A model generated the notes under the pieces. That model did not search any database and was not told where the DNA came from. It saw nothing but the letters and a program-made list of their open reading frames with translations. A program made the position numbers and the translations under genes. From assembly GCF_003288905.1 (NCBI RefSeq), contig NZ_NHYL01000002.1, positions 62,001 to 126,000 on the forward strand: DNA of 64,000 bases. Reading direction: 5' to 3'. Position 1 is the first letter of the stretch; each line of letters begins with the position of its first letter. The stretch is from Helicobacter sp. 11-8110. GTDB lineage: Bacteria; Campylobacterota; Campylobacteria; Campylobacterales; Helicobacteraceae. Of this stretch, positions 17,257-26,847 are shown one piece after another.

Positions 17257-19025
17257 TGAATGATGCAGAATCTAAAAAAGCAGGTAAAATCCTGCTTATT
17301 TTCTTGATGATTGTAGGTGGATTCTGCATTTTTTTAGGCACAACCTTTTATCATATCTTTGCAGACAGAAAACTTCCAAATCTCCAAGCCAAACGCGTTG
17401 AAAATGCCATTAGGGGTTCAATTTATAGTAGCGATGGCTTTGTCCTAGCTTCAAGCAAAAAGGTTTATAAAGCTGTTGTTAATACTTACAATATTGATCC
17501 CCAAAAAAAAGATTTATTTGTAAATCTCTTTAGTATTTATAGCCAAATCCCTAAAAATGAAATTATCCATAAGCTACAAGAAAAAGGCAATGTTGTCTTG
17601 TCTTATGAAATTGATTCAAAAACAGCAAGTTATCTTAAACAGCTTAATATTAAACTCAATGCCCTTGATGTTTTTCGTTCCTATGAAAATGAAAATGGAT
17701 ATGTTTTTAAATACGGCTTATCAGTAGTTGAGAGCGGAGAATCGCGAGATTATCTCTACAATGATACAATGGAGCCTATTTTAGGCTATATCAATAAACA
17801 AAACGAAAGAGATTTTACACTTGTCAATGGAGTAAAAGGGATTGAAAAAAACTTCAATGAAGAGTTAAAACCTTTGAACGATTTATTAATCACTGGGGAA
17901 CGCGATATTAGCTTTAATGTTATATTAAACAAAAATTCTACTTTTTTGGACAGAAAAGATGGATATAATGTTGTTTCAAGCATTCCTTTGAAATTGCAAA
18001 AAAAAGTTGAACGAATCATTGATGAAAATCAACAACAACTAAATGCCAAAGAAATTATCGTGGGGATTATGGAAAGCAAAAGTGGTAAGATTCTAAGCCT
18101 TGCAAGTAGCGCTAGATTTAATCCTAATGCTATTACCAAAAATGATTATCCAAATCTCAATGCAAGTGCGGTTGAATATTCCTATGAACCAGGCAGTATC
18201 ATCAAGCCAATTATTTATTCAATCTTGCTAGATAAGAATCTTATTAACCCTAATGAAAAAATATTTTTAGAAGATGGACGCTATAAACTGCGTAATTTTT
18301 ATATCACAGATACGCGAAAACTAGGGGAAGTAAATCTTGAAGATATTTTATTATATTCAAGCAATATTGGTATGGCAAAAATCTCTCAACGCCTCAATCC
18401 AGAGGAATATTATGATAATCTACAGGCTTTTGGGTTTGGCAAAAAGAGTGGAATTGATTTGCCCTATGAAAAAACCGGAACAATCCCAGAAATCAGCCGT
18501 TTAAGAAGCGAAGTTTATAAAGCCACTGCTGCTTATGGATATGGCTTGAGGACAACCTTTATTCAAATGCTAAAGGCTTATAATATCATTGTAAATCACG
18601 GCGTTGCTTACACACCTTACTTGGTAGAATACCTTTATGATTCTAAAGGAAACCGCTATAAACTCAAACACGGAGATCCCATTAGAGTTATCCGCAGTGA
18701 TACAGCCAAAAAAGTCAAGGAAACGCTCATCAAAGTCGTTACTCAAGGAGGAGGAAAAAGGGCACAAGTTGCGGGTGTTGTTATAGGGGGGAAAACAGGG
18801 ACAGCCCATATTGCACAAGGCGGACAATATGTGCGCAAATACAATAGCTCTTTTTTTGGATTTGTCAGAGATAAAAATGAGAAAGAATACACCATTGGAA
18901 TTTCTGTTTTTGAACCCAATGAAAAAAAGGCTTACTTTGCCGCAACAACAGCAATACCACTTTTTAAACAAGTTGTAGAATTGCTAATCAAAGAAAATTA
19001 TCTCCAAGCAGAAGTAACAAAGTAA
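17256..19025 (+). CDS. ftsI: Septal transpeptidase, class B penicillin-binding protein (FtsI/PBP type)
   Basis: 589 aa with one N-terminal membrane helix (about 11-32), the class B dimerisation domain starting RGSIYSSDGFVLA, and a transpeptidase domain. The domain carries the active-site SxxK (S-I-I-K in YEPGSIIKP), SxN (SSN) and KTG (GGKTGTAH). It cross-links septal peptidoglycan. It is start/stop-coupled to fliE, so a division enzyme is tied to a flagellar sigma54 operon; the same order is known in Campylobacter, where it is called pbpC. Confidence 0.92.
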   Translation: MNDAESKKAGKILLIFLMIVGGFCIFLGTTFYHIFADRKLPNLQAKRVENAIRGSIYSSDGFVLASSKKVYKAVVNTYNIDPQKKDLFVNLFSIYSQIPKNEIIHKLQEKGNVVLSYEIDSKTASYLKQLNIKLNALDVFRSYENENGYVFKYGLSVVESGESRDYLYNDTMEPILGYINKQNERDFTLVNGVKGIEKNFNEELKPLNDLLITGERDISFNVILNKNSTFLDRKDGYNVVSSIPLKLQKKVERIIDENQQQLNAKEIIVGIMESKSGKILSLASSARFNPNAITKNDYPNLNASAVEYSYEPGSIIKPIIYSILLDKNLINPNEKIFLEDGRYKLRNFYITDTRKLGEVNLEDILLYSSNIGMAKISQRLNPEEYYDNLQAFGFGKKSGIDLPYEKTGTIPEISRLRSEVYKATAAYGYGLRTTFIQMLKAYNIIVNHGVAYTPYLVEYLYDSKGNRYKLKHGDPIRVIRSDTAKKVKETLIKVVTQGGGKRAQVAGVVIGGKTGTAHIAQGGQYVRKYNSSFFGFVRDKNEKEYTIGISVFEPNEKKAYFAATTAIPLFKQVVELLIKENYLQAEVTK

Positions 19026-19108
19026 TTTGACATTATTGGTCTTTTAGTAAAATTACTATAAAATAAAAATAAAGTTTAAAAAACAATAATCTCAAAAAAT
19101 GAGCAACG

Positions 19109-20713
19109 ATGGAAAAAAAGATTTTTGGAACATCCCTAGAAGCAAAAACTAGAGTATTAGTCTTTAATATCGCCTGTGGATTGCTTTCTTTAGCGGTTAT
19201 TTCCTATGTGTTTTTCTATAGCTTAAAATACGATTACAACACGCTTTTTGCCGAGCACCACCAGTCTCTTGTTGAACTTGAAGAGTTACGACAGATTCTA
19301 AATAACATAGAAAATCACTCAAACAACACAACACTTAGCCAATCTCAAATTTCCAAACTGCAAGATGAAATCAAAAAACATTGGGATTCATACAAAGCAA
19401 ATGAAACCAAAAACTCCCAAAGAAACGATTTGATTTTATTGGCGCTGAGGATTTATGATTTTTTTGACAAACGCAACACTATTTTAAAAGAAAAAGAGAA
19501 GCTGCTAAACAAACAAAGAGATTTTAACAAGCTTGATTCAAACATTCAAATCTTTTTAAAGAATCTAAACATGCTCAAAGAAAATCCATTTGATTTTAAA
19601 AATCAAATCGTAATTTTAAATCAAGACATTTCCAATATCATTCTAAGTAGCCTTAATCTTGTGGAAATTAAAAAAGATAGAAATAGCGCACTGCATAATC
19701 TCTTACACATTTTAGTTTTAGTAATTATGTGCCTTATTGTGATAATTACAATACTACTTAGCCACCTAGTTTTGAGCAATATCAAGCATCTCCATAGCAC
19801 TCTGGAAGCTAAAATCAAAGAAAAAACCAAAGAATTGCAAGATTTAAATGATTCCTTGCAAGAAACTATCAAAAAAGAAGTTTTAGAAAGTCGCAAAAAA
19901 GATCAAATTATGTATCAACAAGCAAGACTTGCGAGTATGGGAGAAATGATAGGAAACATTGCTCATCAATGGAGACAACCGCTTAATGCACTAATGCTCC
20001 TAATCCAAGCCTTTAAGGTAAAATCCCAAAATGGCAAACTCACGCCAGAATTTATCAACACACAAGTTAATGATGGCTTAAAGATTGCAAAGAAAATGTC
20101 TCAAACTATTGAAGATTTTAGAAACTTTTTTCACTCTTCAAGTTGCAAAGAATCTTTTGATTTAAAAGAAAATATTGAAGATTCTGTGTCTTTGGTTGAA
20201 ATCTTTTTAAAACAAAATGAAATAGAACTTAGTATTGAATGTCCAGAAAATATTGTGGTTTATGGATATAAAAGCTCTTTTTCTCAAGTCTTGCTAAATC
20301 TCATTAAAAACTCTGAAGATGTCTTAAAAGAACGCCAAATCACACCTGCTAAAATTAGAATCTCTGCCTATATAAATCAATCTGAAAGCACACAAGAAGG
20401 CAAAAAACAAGAAGAATTTGTGCAAATACTTTTTATGGATAATGGTGGTGGGATTAGACTAAAAGATATTCAAAAAATCTTTGAACCCTATTTTACCACC
20501 AAACACAAATCCGTTGGAACAGGAATTGGGCTTTATATGTCTAAGCAAATTATTGAAAAGCAAATGCAAGGAAGTATTGAAGCTAAAAATGTTAAATGGA
20601 ATCTAGATGCCAAGCTCTCTCCTGCAATAGAATGTTTGCAAGACTGTTCTAGTGAAAATAATCAATGTGGAGCATTATTTATCATTACCATACCACTTAA
20701 GAGTGAAGAATAG
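19109..20713 (+). CDS. Membrane sensor histidine kinase
   Basis: 534 aa with membrane helices at about 15-36 and 195-220 enclosing a helical periplasmic sensor region. A coiled coil then leads to the phosphoacceptor H in IAHQWRQPLNA, N box LLNLIKNSEDV, G1 MDNGGGI and G2 GTGIGLYMS. The HQWRQPL form of the H box is frequent in this phylum. Pairs with the response regulator nine nt downstream. Not FlgS (which is soluble and smaller). The signal is unknown. A TTGACA-like element begins two nt after ftsI, so it probably has its own promoter. Confidence 0.88.
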   Translation: MEKKIFGTSLEAKTRVLVFNIACGLLSLAVISYVFFYSLKYDYNTLFAEHHQSLVELEELRQILNNIENHSNNTTLSQSQISKLQDEIKKHWDSYKANETKNSQRNDLILLALRIYDFFDKRNTILKEKEKLLNKQRDFNKLDSNIQIFLKNLNMLKENPFDFKNQIVILNQDISNIILSSLNLVEIKKDRNSALHNLLHILVLVIMCLIVIITILLSHLVLSNIKHLHSTLEAKIKEKTKELQDLNDSLQETIKKEVLESRKKDQIMYQQARLASMGEMIGNIAHQWRQPLNALMLLIQAFKVKSQNGKLTPEFINTQVNDGLKIAKKMSQTIEDFRNFFHSSSCKESFDLKENIEDSVSLVEIFLKQNEIELSIECPENIVVYGYKSSFSQVLLNLIKNSEDVLKERQITPAKIRISAYINQSESTQEGKKQEEFVQILFMDNGGGIRLKDIQKIFEPYFTTKHKSVGTGIGLYMSKQIIEKQMQGSIEAKNVKWNLDAKLSPAIECLQDCSSENNQCGALFIITIPLKSEE

Positions 20714-20721
20714 GAGGAAAA

Positions 20722-21393
20722 ATGCTATCAAAAAATGATGAAGTTATGATAAAAAAAATCAAAGTTTTGTATGTTGAAGATGAAGAAGATATTTTGAAAT
20801 TTGCCTCTATGGTGCTAGAAGACTATGTTGATAAGCTTTTTATCGCTCGCAATGGCAAAGAAGCACTAGAGATTCTCAAGCAAGAGGATATTGATTTAAT
20901 TATTACTGATATTTTAATGCCCAAACTCAATGGAATTGACTTAATTAGAGAAATCAAAAAAAATCCTTTATGGGATATTGCAGTGATTGTAGCAACAGCC
21001 CATACTGAAACGCAATATCTATTAGACTGCATTGAACTTAAGGTTGATGGCTATATTTTAAAACCTATTGATGTAGAAGAGCTTTTAAAGACGATTCTAA
21101 AAGCGGTATTACCAAAATTCCAAGCCAATGAATTGCAAGCTAAAAATATTCTTTTAAATGCCATTTCAGTTTTTGTTGGTGGCAAAAAAATAGAAATCAT
21201 TAAATACCTCATTGAAAACAGCGATTCAGAAAATATCTTTTATGGATCTTATGAAGACATTGTTCAGGAGCTTAGCGTGAGCAAACCAACGGTGGTAAAA
21301 ACCTTTAGACAGCTTATCGATACAGGACTTTTAATCCGCCTAAAAAATAAAATTTACAAGATTCAACCAGACATTTCCCATTATAAAGAGTAA
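20722..21393 (+). CDS. Response regulator with unusual helix-turn-helix output domain
   Basis: 223 aa. The receiver domain (about 13-125) has acidic pair E19/D20, phosphoacceptor D63 (ITDILMPK), T in ATAHTE and K in YILKPID. The output region (about 140-223) is not OmpR, NarL or NtrC type. It has a single winged-helix-like stretch (SYEDIVQELSVSKPTVVKTF, then DTGLLIRLKNKIYKI) reminiscent of RepL/MarR-type helix-turn-helix domains. AGGAGG precedes the ATG. Cognate to the kinase upstream; targets unknown. Confidence 0.82.
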   Translation: MLSKNDEVMIKKIKVLYVEDEEDILKFASMVLEDYVDKLFIARNGKEALEILKQEDIDLIITDILMPKLNGIDLIREIKKNPLWDIAVIVATAHTETQYLLDCIELKVDGYILKPIDVEELLKTILKAVLPKFQANELQAKNILLNAISVFVGGKKIEIIKYLIENSDSENIFYGSYEDIVQELSVSKPTVVKTFRQLIDTGLLIRLKNKIYKIQPDISHYKE

Positions 21394-21456
21394 TTTAATA
21401 AGCATCAGAGGGGATTTGTTGTAGAATCGCTATTTATTTTCTAAAATGGGCAAGAT

Positions 21457-23223
21457 ATGGAACATAATGAAGCTTTAGCCTTGAAATATCGTCCAATGGA
21501 CTTTGATGAGCTAGTTGGGCAAGAATCAGTTAGCCGCACTCTCTCTTTGGCTTTAGAGAGCAAAAGATTATCTCATGCTTATTTATTTTCAGGACTTAGA
21601 GGAAGTGGAAAAACTTCAAGTGCTAGAATTTTTGCACGTGCTTTACAATGTGAAAAAGGACCAAAAGCAAAACCTTGTGGTGTTTGTGCAAATTGCATTG
21701 CAGCAAACCCTCACAAAATGCGTCATATTGATATTATTGAGCTTGATGGAGCTTCTAGTCGCAAAATCGATGATATTAGAGATTTAATTGAACAAACCAA
21801 ATATCATCCTAATATGGGGCGATATAAAATCTTTATCATCGATGAAGTGCATATGCTTACCAAAGAAGCCTTTAATGCACTACTAAAAACCCTAGAAGAA
21901 CCTCCAGAATATGTTAAATTTATCCTAGCCACCACCGATCCTTTGAAACTACCTGCGACTATTCTTAGTCGCACACAGCATTTTAGATTCAAAAGAATCT
22001 CTGAAAAAAATATTTTTGAGCATTTAAAAAATATTTTACACAAAGAAAATATCACCTATCAAGACGAAGCACTTAATATGTTAATCCGCAGTGGATCTGG
22101 CTCTCTAAGAGATACTTTAACGCTACTAGATCAAGTTATTATCTATTCTAACTACAATATCACCTCTGATTCTTGTGCCAATATGCTTGGGCTTATTAAT
22201 CCCCAAAGTCTTAATATACTTTTTGAAGAGATTTTTCAAAAAGACAAAGAATCGCTACTTAAACACATTGAAGGATTTTCTGAATACGAATGCGAAATGC
22301 TTTTAGATGAAATGGCAATCTTTTTAAAAGAAAAACTTCTAAGGGGCGAGGATACGCGCTATAGTGCAACAATTATTGATCGATTCTTTCGAATCATCAC
22401 CCAAGCTAAAGAACTTTTGTCTTTAGGAAGTGATGATAGTTTTGTACTTACTTTATCCATCTTTAAAATGCTTGAAGCCCTAAAGATTCAAGAGATTGAC
22501 AAAGCCATTGAAATGCTAGAAAAAGGACTAACACTCCCTAGCAAAGAAAATCAAGCCAAAGACCAACCAAAAACCCTAGAGCAACCCCTTAAAATCACTC
22601 AAACTAATCCAACAATCACTGAAATTCAAGCTCAATCTTCCAATCAAACTCACATAAGCAATTTCAATCCCGCACAAAAAGGTGAGGATTTGTTTGCCTT
22701 ACTAGTGCAAAAAATTTATGAAAGGAACTTTGAATTAGGGGAAATTTTTGAAAAAAATATTCATTTTGTCTCTTATGAAAATGGGGTTTTAGTTTGGGAA
22801 ACCACTGCTCAAGATTCTGATAAAGAACGGCTAAAAAATAGCTACACTAATATCATTAAAGGATTTGTTCTAGAAATTTTTGGGATACAAACTCAAATCA
22901 AACCTGTCATCAAAGAACCAAAAATTTCCCAAACACCTTTAACCAGCACACAAGAATCAGAACCAAAGCAACAAGCACAAAATATTTCTGATTCTAATGA
23001 TGCACAAGATTCTAATCCCGCAAAACCTAATTCCACAGAATCATCAAAATCAAATACCACATTAAATACCCCTAAAACAACCATACAATCCACAGAAGCA
23101 CAGCCCACTCACAAAAGCATTCAAGATGAAGTTAATGAAGCCTTAGGGCTTCCTATTTTACAAGAAGCAAGGCAACTCTTAGAAATCAAGCAAATCAAAG
23201 TTCGCCCCAAAAACGGAGAATAA
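21457..23223 (+). CDS. dnaX: DNA polymerase III subunit gamma/tau
   Basis: 588 aa. Clamp-loader AAA+ domain with Walker A GLRGSGKTSS, a zinc module C-x8-C-x2-C-x2-C (CEKGPKAKPCGVCANC), DEVHMLTKEAFNALLKTLEEP and sensor motifs. The second half is a low-complexity Thr/Gln/Ser/Asn/Pro-rich linker and a short C-terminal tail. Loads the beta clamp. First of a tight run dnaX-tsaE-lptB-rpoN. Confidence 0.95.
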   Translation: MEHNEALALKYRPMDFDELVGQESVSRTLSLALESKRLSHAYLFSGLRGSGKTSSARIFARALQCEKGPKAKPCGVCANCIAANPHKMRHIDIIELDGASSRKIDDIRDLIEQTKYHPNMGRYKIFIIDEVHMLTKEAFNALLKTLEEPPEYVKFILATTDPLKLPATILSRTQHFRFKRISEKNIFEHLKNILHKENITYQDEALNMLIRSGSGSLRDTLTLLDQVIIYSNYNITSDSCANMLGLINPQSLNILFEEIFQKDKESLLKHIEGFSEYECEMLLDEMAIFLKEKLLRGEDTRYSATIIDRFFRIITQAKELLSLGSDDSFVLTLSIFKMLEALKIQEIDKAIEMLEKGLTLPSKENQAKDQPKTLEQPLKITQTNPTITEIQAQSSNQTHISNFNPAQKGEDLFALLVQKIYERNFELGEIFEKNIHFVSYENGVLVWETTAQDSDKERLKNSYTNIIKGFVLEIFGIQTQIKPVIKEPKISQTPLTSTQESEPKQQAQNISDSNDAQDSNPAKPNSTESSKSNTTLNTPKTTIQSTEAQPTHKSIQDEVNEALGLPILQEARQLLEIKQIKVRPKNGE

Positions 23224-23631
23224 ATGAAAAGCTTAGTTTTAGATGAGAATTCACTTCACCAATTATGCGAGACTTTGGATCTAAAAAATCAACGCGGTAT
23301 TTATTTGTTAAAAGGAGATTTAGCCAGTGGAAAAACCACTTTAGTTAAAGCAATGGTGCAATATTTGGGCAATTCTAGCGTGGTTACTTCGCCTACTTTT
23401 TTATTGGCGCAAGATTATGGAGAGGGAATCTATCATTATGATATTTATCAAAAGAATCTAGAAGAGCTTTTAGAAATCGGATTTTTAGAAGAGCTTGAAA
23501 AAGAGGGTTGGCATTTTATAGAATGGGGTGATGAAAAATTAGCTAAAATATTAAAACAAATTGGTATGGATTTTAAAAGCATTGAAATCCTTCCAAAACA
23601 ACACTTAAGGGAATATAGAATTGATGCATAA
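23224..23631 (+). CDS. tsaE: tRNA t6A biosynthesis ATPase TsaE
   Basis: 135 aa with Walker [12 protein letters not shown], switch [17 protein letters not shown] and the EWGDE motif. It drives the TsaBDE complex that makes threonylcarbamoyl-adenosine at position 37 of ANN-decoding tRNAs. Starts directly after the dnaX stop; its end overlaps lptB. Confidence 0.95.
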   Translation: MKSLVLDENSLHQLCETLDLKNQRGIYLLKGDLASGKTTLVKAMVQYLGNSSVVTSPTFLLAQDYGEGIYHYDIYQKNLEELLEIGFLEELEKEGWHFIEWGDEKLAKILKQIGMDFKSIEILPKQHLREYRIDA

Positions 23632-24346
23632 GCTAGAAGCAAAAAACTTAGTTAAAATTATCAAAAAAAATAAGATTATTTCTGATATTTCTATGGAAGT
23701 AAGAAGTGGCGAAGTTGTCGGTCTTTTAGGACCAAATGGCGCAGGAAAAACAACAAGCTTTTATATTATTTGTGGGCTTTTGTTGCCAAGTAGCGGAAAG
23801 GTCTTTTTTGACAACAAAGACATTACAGGACTAAGTTTGCATAAGCGCTCTCAATTAGGGATTGGTTATTTACCCCAAGAATCAAGTGTTTTTAAAGATC
23901 TAAGTGTTGAAGAGAACCTAATGATTGCCGCTGAAATTTGCTTAGACAGCGAAAAGGAACGCTACAAACGCACCGAAGAATTATTAGAAGAATTTAATAT
24001 TGAACCCATTCGCAACAGAAAAGGTGTTAATCTAAGTGGTGGAGAGCGGAGACGCGTGGAGATTGCTAGAGCGCTGATTAAAAAGCCAAAATTCATCTTG
24101 CTTGATGAGCCTTTTGCAGGAGTAGATCCCATTGCTGTTTTAGACATTCAAAACATTATTAAAAAACTTTTAAATTTTGGCATTGGTGTTTTGATTACCG
24201 ATCACAATGTCCGAGAAACGCTAAGTGTGTGTCATCGCGCCTATGTAATCAACAAAGGAATGTTGCTTGCTAGTGGAAATTCAAATGAAATCTATGAAAA
24301 TGAACTCGTAAGAAGACATTATTTGGGAGATCATTTTAAGGCATGA
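23624..24346 (+). CDS. lptB: LPS export ABC transporter ATP-binding protein LptB
   Basis: 240 aa from ATG 23624 ([11 protein letters not shown]); a TTG three nt earlier is the alternative. Walker [11 protein letters not shown]-loop, signature LSGGERRR, Walker [13 protein letters not shown] and H-loop TDHNVRE are intact. Powers LPS extraction from the inner membrane with LptFG. Overlaps tsaE by 8 nt and rpoN by 4 nt (ATGA). Confidence 0.95.
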   Translation: MHKLEAKNLVKIIKKNKIISDISMEVRSGEVVGLLGPNGAGKTTSFYIICGLLLPSSGKVFFDNKDITGLSLHKRSQLGIGYLPQESSVFKDLSVEENLMIAAEICLDSEKERYKRTEELLEEFNIEPIRNRKGVNLSGGERRRVEIARALIKKPKFILLDEPFAGVDPIAVLDIQNIIKKLLNFGIGVLITDHNVRETLSVCHRAYVINKGMLLASGNSNEIYENELVRRHYLGDHFKA

Positions 24347-25635
24347 AATTAAGAACCCAAGCCTCCGCTACTCTAAAAACAAAGCTTTCCTCTACACTAA
24401 AAAGTTGGCTACCCATACTCCAAAGTAGCACTCTAGAGCTAGAAGAAACACTAGGAGAATTTGCAAAAGAAAATCCCTATGTTGAAATCAAATCAGCAAT
24501 GGCAACTGACTTTTCCTCTGAAAGAAAAAAACGCAAAGAGGGACCAAGAGGGCTTAGGAGCGTTGAAAATGATGGAATTGAGAGATTTTGCATTCAAGAA
24601 GAAAGTCTAGAAGAAATGCTAAAATCCCAAATAGTTCCACCCCTATTTCCTACAAAAACTTCACAAGCTATTGCTGAAAAAATCATCGAAAATCTAAATG
24701 AAGAAGGGTATTTTGATGGCGATAAAGAAAAAATTGCCAAGGAATGCCAAAGCAATAGCCTAGAAGTTGAAAAGATTCGCAGGCGATTTGCTTATTTAGA
24801 ACCTGCAGGAATTGCAGCTGAAAATCTCATAGAATCTTTTTATTTTCAATTAGAGAATATGGATGTTGCTGATTCTATTTATAGTGTGTGTTTGAAGCTT
24901 ATTGGTGATTTAGAAAATCACACAAAATACAAAGAAGACAAAAACTATACTCAAGCAATGCGTGTAATTTCCAGCTTTAAAAACCCTCCTGCTTTAGATT
25001 TTTATCAAAAAGAAGCAGCTATTATTCCAGATATTTTAGTGATTCAAGAATTAAATAATATTCAAGTTCAAATCAATGAAAAATACTATCCAAGCATTGA
25101 AATTGAAACACAAAAAAAAGATTCCAAAGAAAAAATCAAAGATGAATTCATAAAAAGCAAAATTAAAGATGCTAGGGATTTAGTAGATGCTCTAGAAATG
25201 CGCAAAGCCACACTCTATAAAATAGGCTTAATGATTGTGGAATATCAATATGACTTTTTTATGGGCGGAGAAATAAAGCCTATGAAGCTAAAGGATTTAG
25301 CAGAGGAATTTGGACATGCACCAAGCACAATTTCTAGAGCCATTTCAAATAAATTTTTAGAATGTGCTAGAGGAATTTTTCCCCTAAGGAATTTCTTTGC
25401 CACAGCCCTAGATGAAGACACTTCTAATACCACAATCAAAGAATTTGTAAGCGAACTTATCAAAAACGAAAACAAGCAAAAACCCCTTAGCGACAATAGA
25501 ATCTTAGAACTCATTGAACAAAAATTTAATCTCAAAATTGTGCGAAGAACGATTACAAAATATCGCGCACAACTCAACATAGCAAGCTCTAGCGAACGCA
25601 AAAAACTTTATAAAATATCTCTTAATTCACATTGA
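24343..25635 (+). CDS. rpoN: RNA polymerase sigma54 factor RpoN
   Basis: 430 aa. The N-terminal activator-interacting region is Leu/Gln/Ser-rich, the middle is the core-binding domain ([29 protein letters not shown]), then a helix-turn-helix ([21 protein letters not shown]) and the RpoN box [12 protein letters not shown]. It reads the two -24/-12 promoters in this same window upstream of flgG2 and flgB. The lptB-rpoN order is common in Proteobacteria. Confidence 0.96.
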   Translation: MKLRTQASATLKTKLSSTLKSWLPILQSSTLELEETLGEFAKENPYVEIKSAMATDFSSERKKRKEGPRGLRSVENDGIERFCIQEESLEEMLKSQIVPPLFPTKTSQAIAEKIIENLNEEGYFDGDKEKIAKECQSNSLEVEKIRRRFAYLEPAGIAAENLIESFYFQLENMDVADSIYSVCLKLIGDLENHTKYKEDKNYTQAMRVISSFKNPPALDFYQKEAAIIPDILVIQELNNIQVQINEKYYPSIEIETQKKDSKEKIKDEFIKSKIKDARDLVDALEMRKATLYKIGLMIVEYQYDFFMGGEIKPMKLKDLAEEFGHAPSTISRAISNKFLECARGIFPLRNFFATALDEDTSNTTIKEFVSELIKNENKQKPLSDNRILELIEQKFNLKIVRRTITKYRAQLNIASSSERKKLYKISLNSH

Positions 25636-25688
25636 CTTTAGGTTTGTATTTTATACTTCTGCTACAAAAAAATTATAAGGAGCTTAAC

Positions 25689-26138
25689 ATGAAAGCAAAA
25701 ACCATAATTTCTATTTTAGTTGGCACAGCCTTAAGTGCTTCTATAGCCTTAGCAGCAGATTTTTCAAAAAAGAGCAATGATGAACTCATCAATCTTTCAG
25801 GAAAAGTAACTCCAAAAGACTATCCAGATTATAAAATGGAGATTCACAAAAGAACACAAAAAATGACACTCAAAGAGGGTAGAGATTTTAGGAAACAATT
25901 AAGAGACAAAAGACAAAGCGTTTATGAACAAATGACATTAAAAGAATACAGAGAATATCAAGATGCAATCGCTAAAGAAACAGCTAAAAGAATCGATTCA
26001 ATGAGTGAAAAAGAAGCCTATGAAAGTGGGCTATTAAGAAAATACCACAAGAATCAATGTAAAGGCAACAGGGGACCAAATGGGGGCGATTACCCAAATA
26101 GGGGATATAAAGAATGTCCAATTGGTCCAAGACCATAA
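25689..26138 (+). CDS. Secreted DUF1104-family protein
   Basis: The start is ATG 25689 (MKAKTIISILVG) behind AAGGAG; upstream codons overlap rpoN and lack a ribosome site. 149 aa with a signal peptide cleaved at ALA-ADF; the mature protein begins DFSKKSNDELINLSGKVTP, the DUF1104 pattern of this phylum. It is helical, Lys/Arg/Glu-rich, with a Gly/Asn/Pro tail containing two Cys. Periplasmic, function unknown. In C. jejuni a DUF1104 protein belongs to the DccRS regulon (remembered), and here the gene lies directly before a Dcc-like two-component system. Confidence 0.8.
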   Translation: MKAKTIISILVGTALSASIALAADFSKKSNDELINLSGKVTPKDYPDYKMEIHKRTQKMTLKEGRDFRKQLRDKRQSVYEQMTLKEYREYQDAIAKETAKRIDSMSEKEAYESGLLRKYHKNQCKGNRGPNGGDYPNRGYKECPIGPRP

Positions 26139-26141
26139 ATC

Positions 26142-26165
26142 TTGCGCAACGCTTTAGTTGCGTAA
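26142..26165 (+). other. Hairpin between DUF1104 gene and response regulator
   Basis: TTGCGCAAC (26142-26150) pairs with GTTGCGTAA (26157-26165), nine pairs with one G-T, without a T run. It lies right before the regulator's AAAGGAG. It may stabilise or attenuate the upstream transcript and give the regulator lower expression. Confidence 0.55.
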
Positions 26166-26178
26166 GCAAAGGAGATAA

Positions 26179-26847
26179 ATGAGCGCAAAAATATTGCTAT
26201 TAGAAGATGATATGGCATTACAAGAAATTATTGCAGAATGCCTTAGTGAAGAGGGCTATGAAGTAGTTTGTTGTAATGATGGGATAGAAGCATCTAATAA
26301 AGCATATGAAGAAAATTTTGATTGTTTATTGCTTGATGTGATGGTCCCCAATATAAATGGATTTGAAACCCTAAAAAATATTCGCAAAAGTGGCAAACAA
26401 ACACCTGCGATCTTTATTACTGCCTTAAATAGCATTAAAGATTTGGAAGTGGGTTTTAAAAGCGGTTGTGATGATTATTTGCGCAAACCCTTTGAACTTT
26501 CAGAATTGCTTTTGCGCTTAGAAGCATTGCTTAAGCGGAGTAATCGTATTAATTTATATGACTTTGAAAATGGTTATAGCTTTGATTGCAAAGAAGGAAT
26601 TTTATATTTCGAAGGAAAACCTTATAGAATATCTAACAAAGAGCGAGAATTACTCAAAATCCTTTTGGTTAATGAAAATCACTTTGTCCCATTAGAAGAA
26701 ATTTTTAATACCCTTTGGGACTATGGAGAAGAACCAAGCGAACTTAGTTTGCGTGTGTATATCAAAAATTTACGACAAATTGTAGGAAAAGATAATATTC
26801 TTACGCGCAGGGGCGAAGGGTATTGCTATAGAAAGTCTATCCAATGA
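26179..26847 (+). CDS. OmpR-family response regulator (DccR/CrdR-like)
   Basis: 222 aa. Receiver with E9/D10/D11, phosphoacceptor D53 (LLLDVMVP), T in FITALN and K in YLRKPFE; a C-terminal winged helix ends LRVYIKNLRQIVGKDNILTRRGEGYCYR. The closest remembered relatives are DccR of Campylobacter and CrdR of H. pylori, so I give no symbol. Overlaps the kinase gene by 4 nt. Confidence 0.87.
   Translation: MSAKILLLEDDMALQEIIAECLSEEGYEVVCCNDGIEASNKAYEENFDCLLLDVMVPNINGFETLKNIRKSGKQTPAIFITALNSIKDLEVGFKSGCDDYLRKPFELSELLLRLEALLKRSNRINLYDFENGYSFDCKEGILYFEGKPYRISNKERELLKILLVNENHFVPLEEIFNTLWDYGEEPSELSLRVYIKNLRQIVGKDNILTRRGEGYCYRKSIQ

Noticed and set aside
22893-23108. Minus-strand Cys-rich ORF opposite dnaX
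   Set aside because: Shadow of the low-complexity Thr/Ser/Gln linker of dnaX; no start signal.
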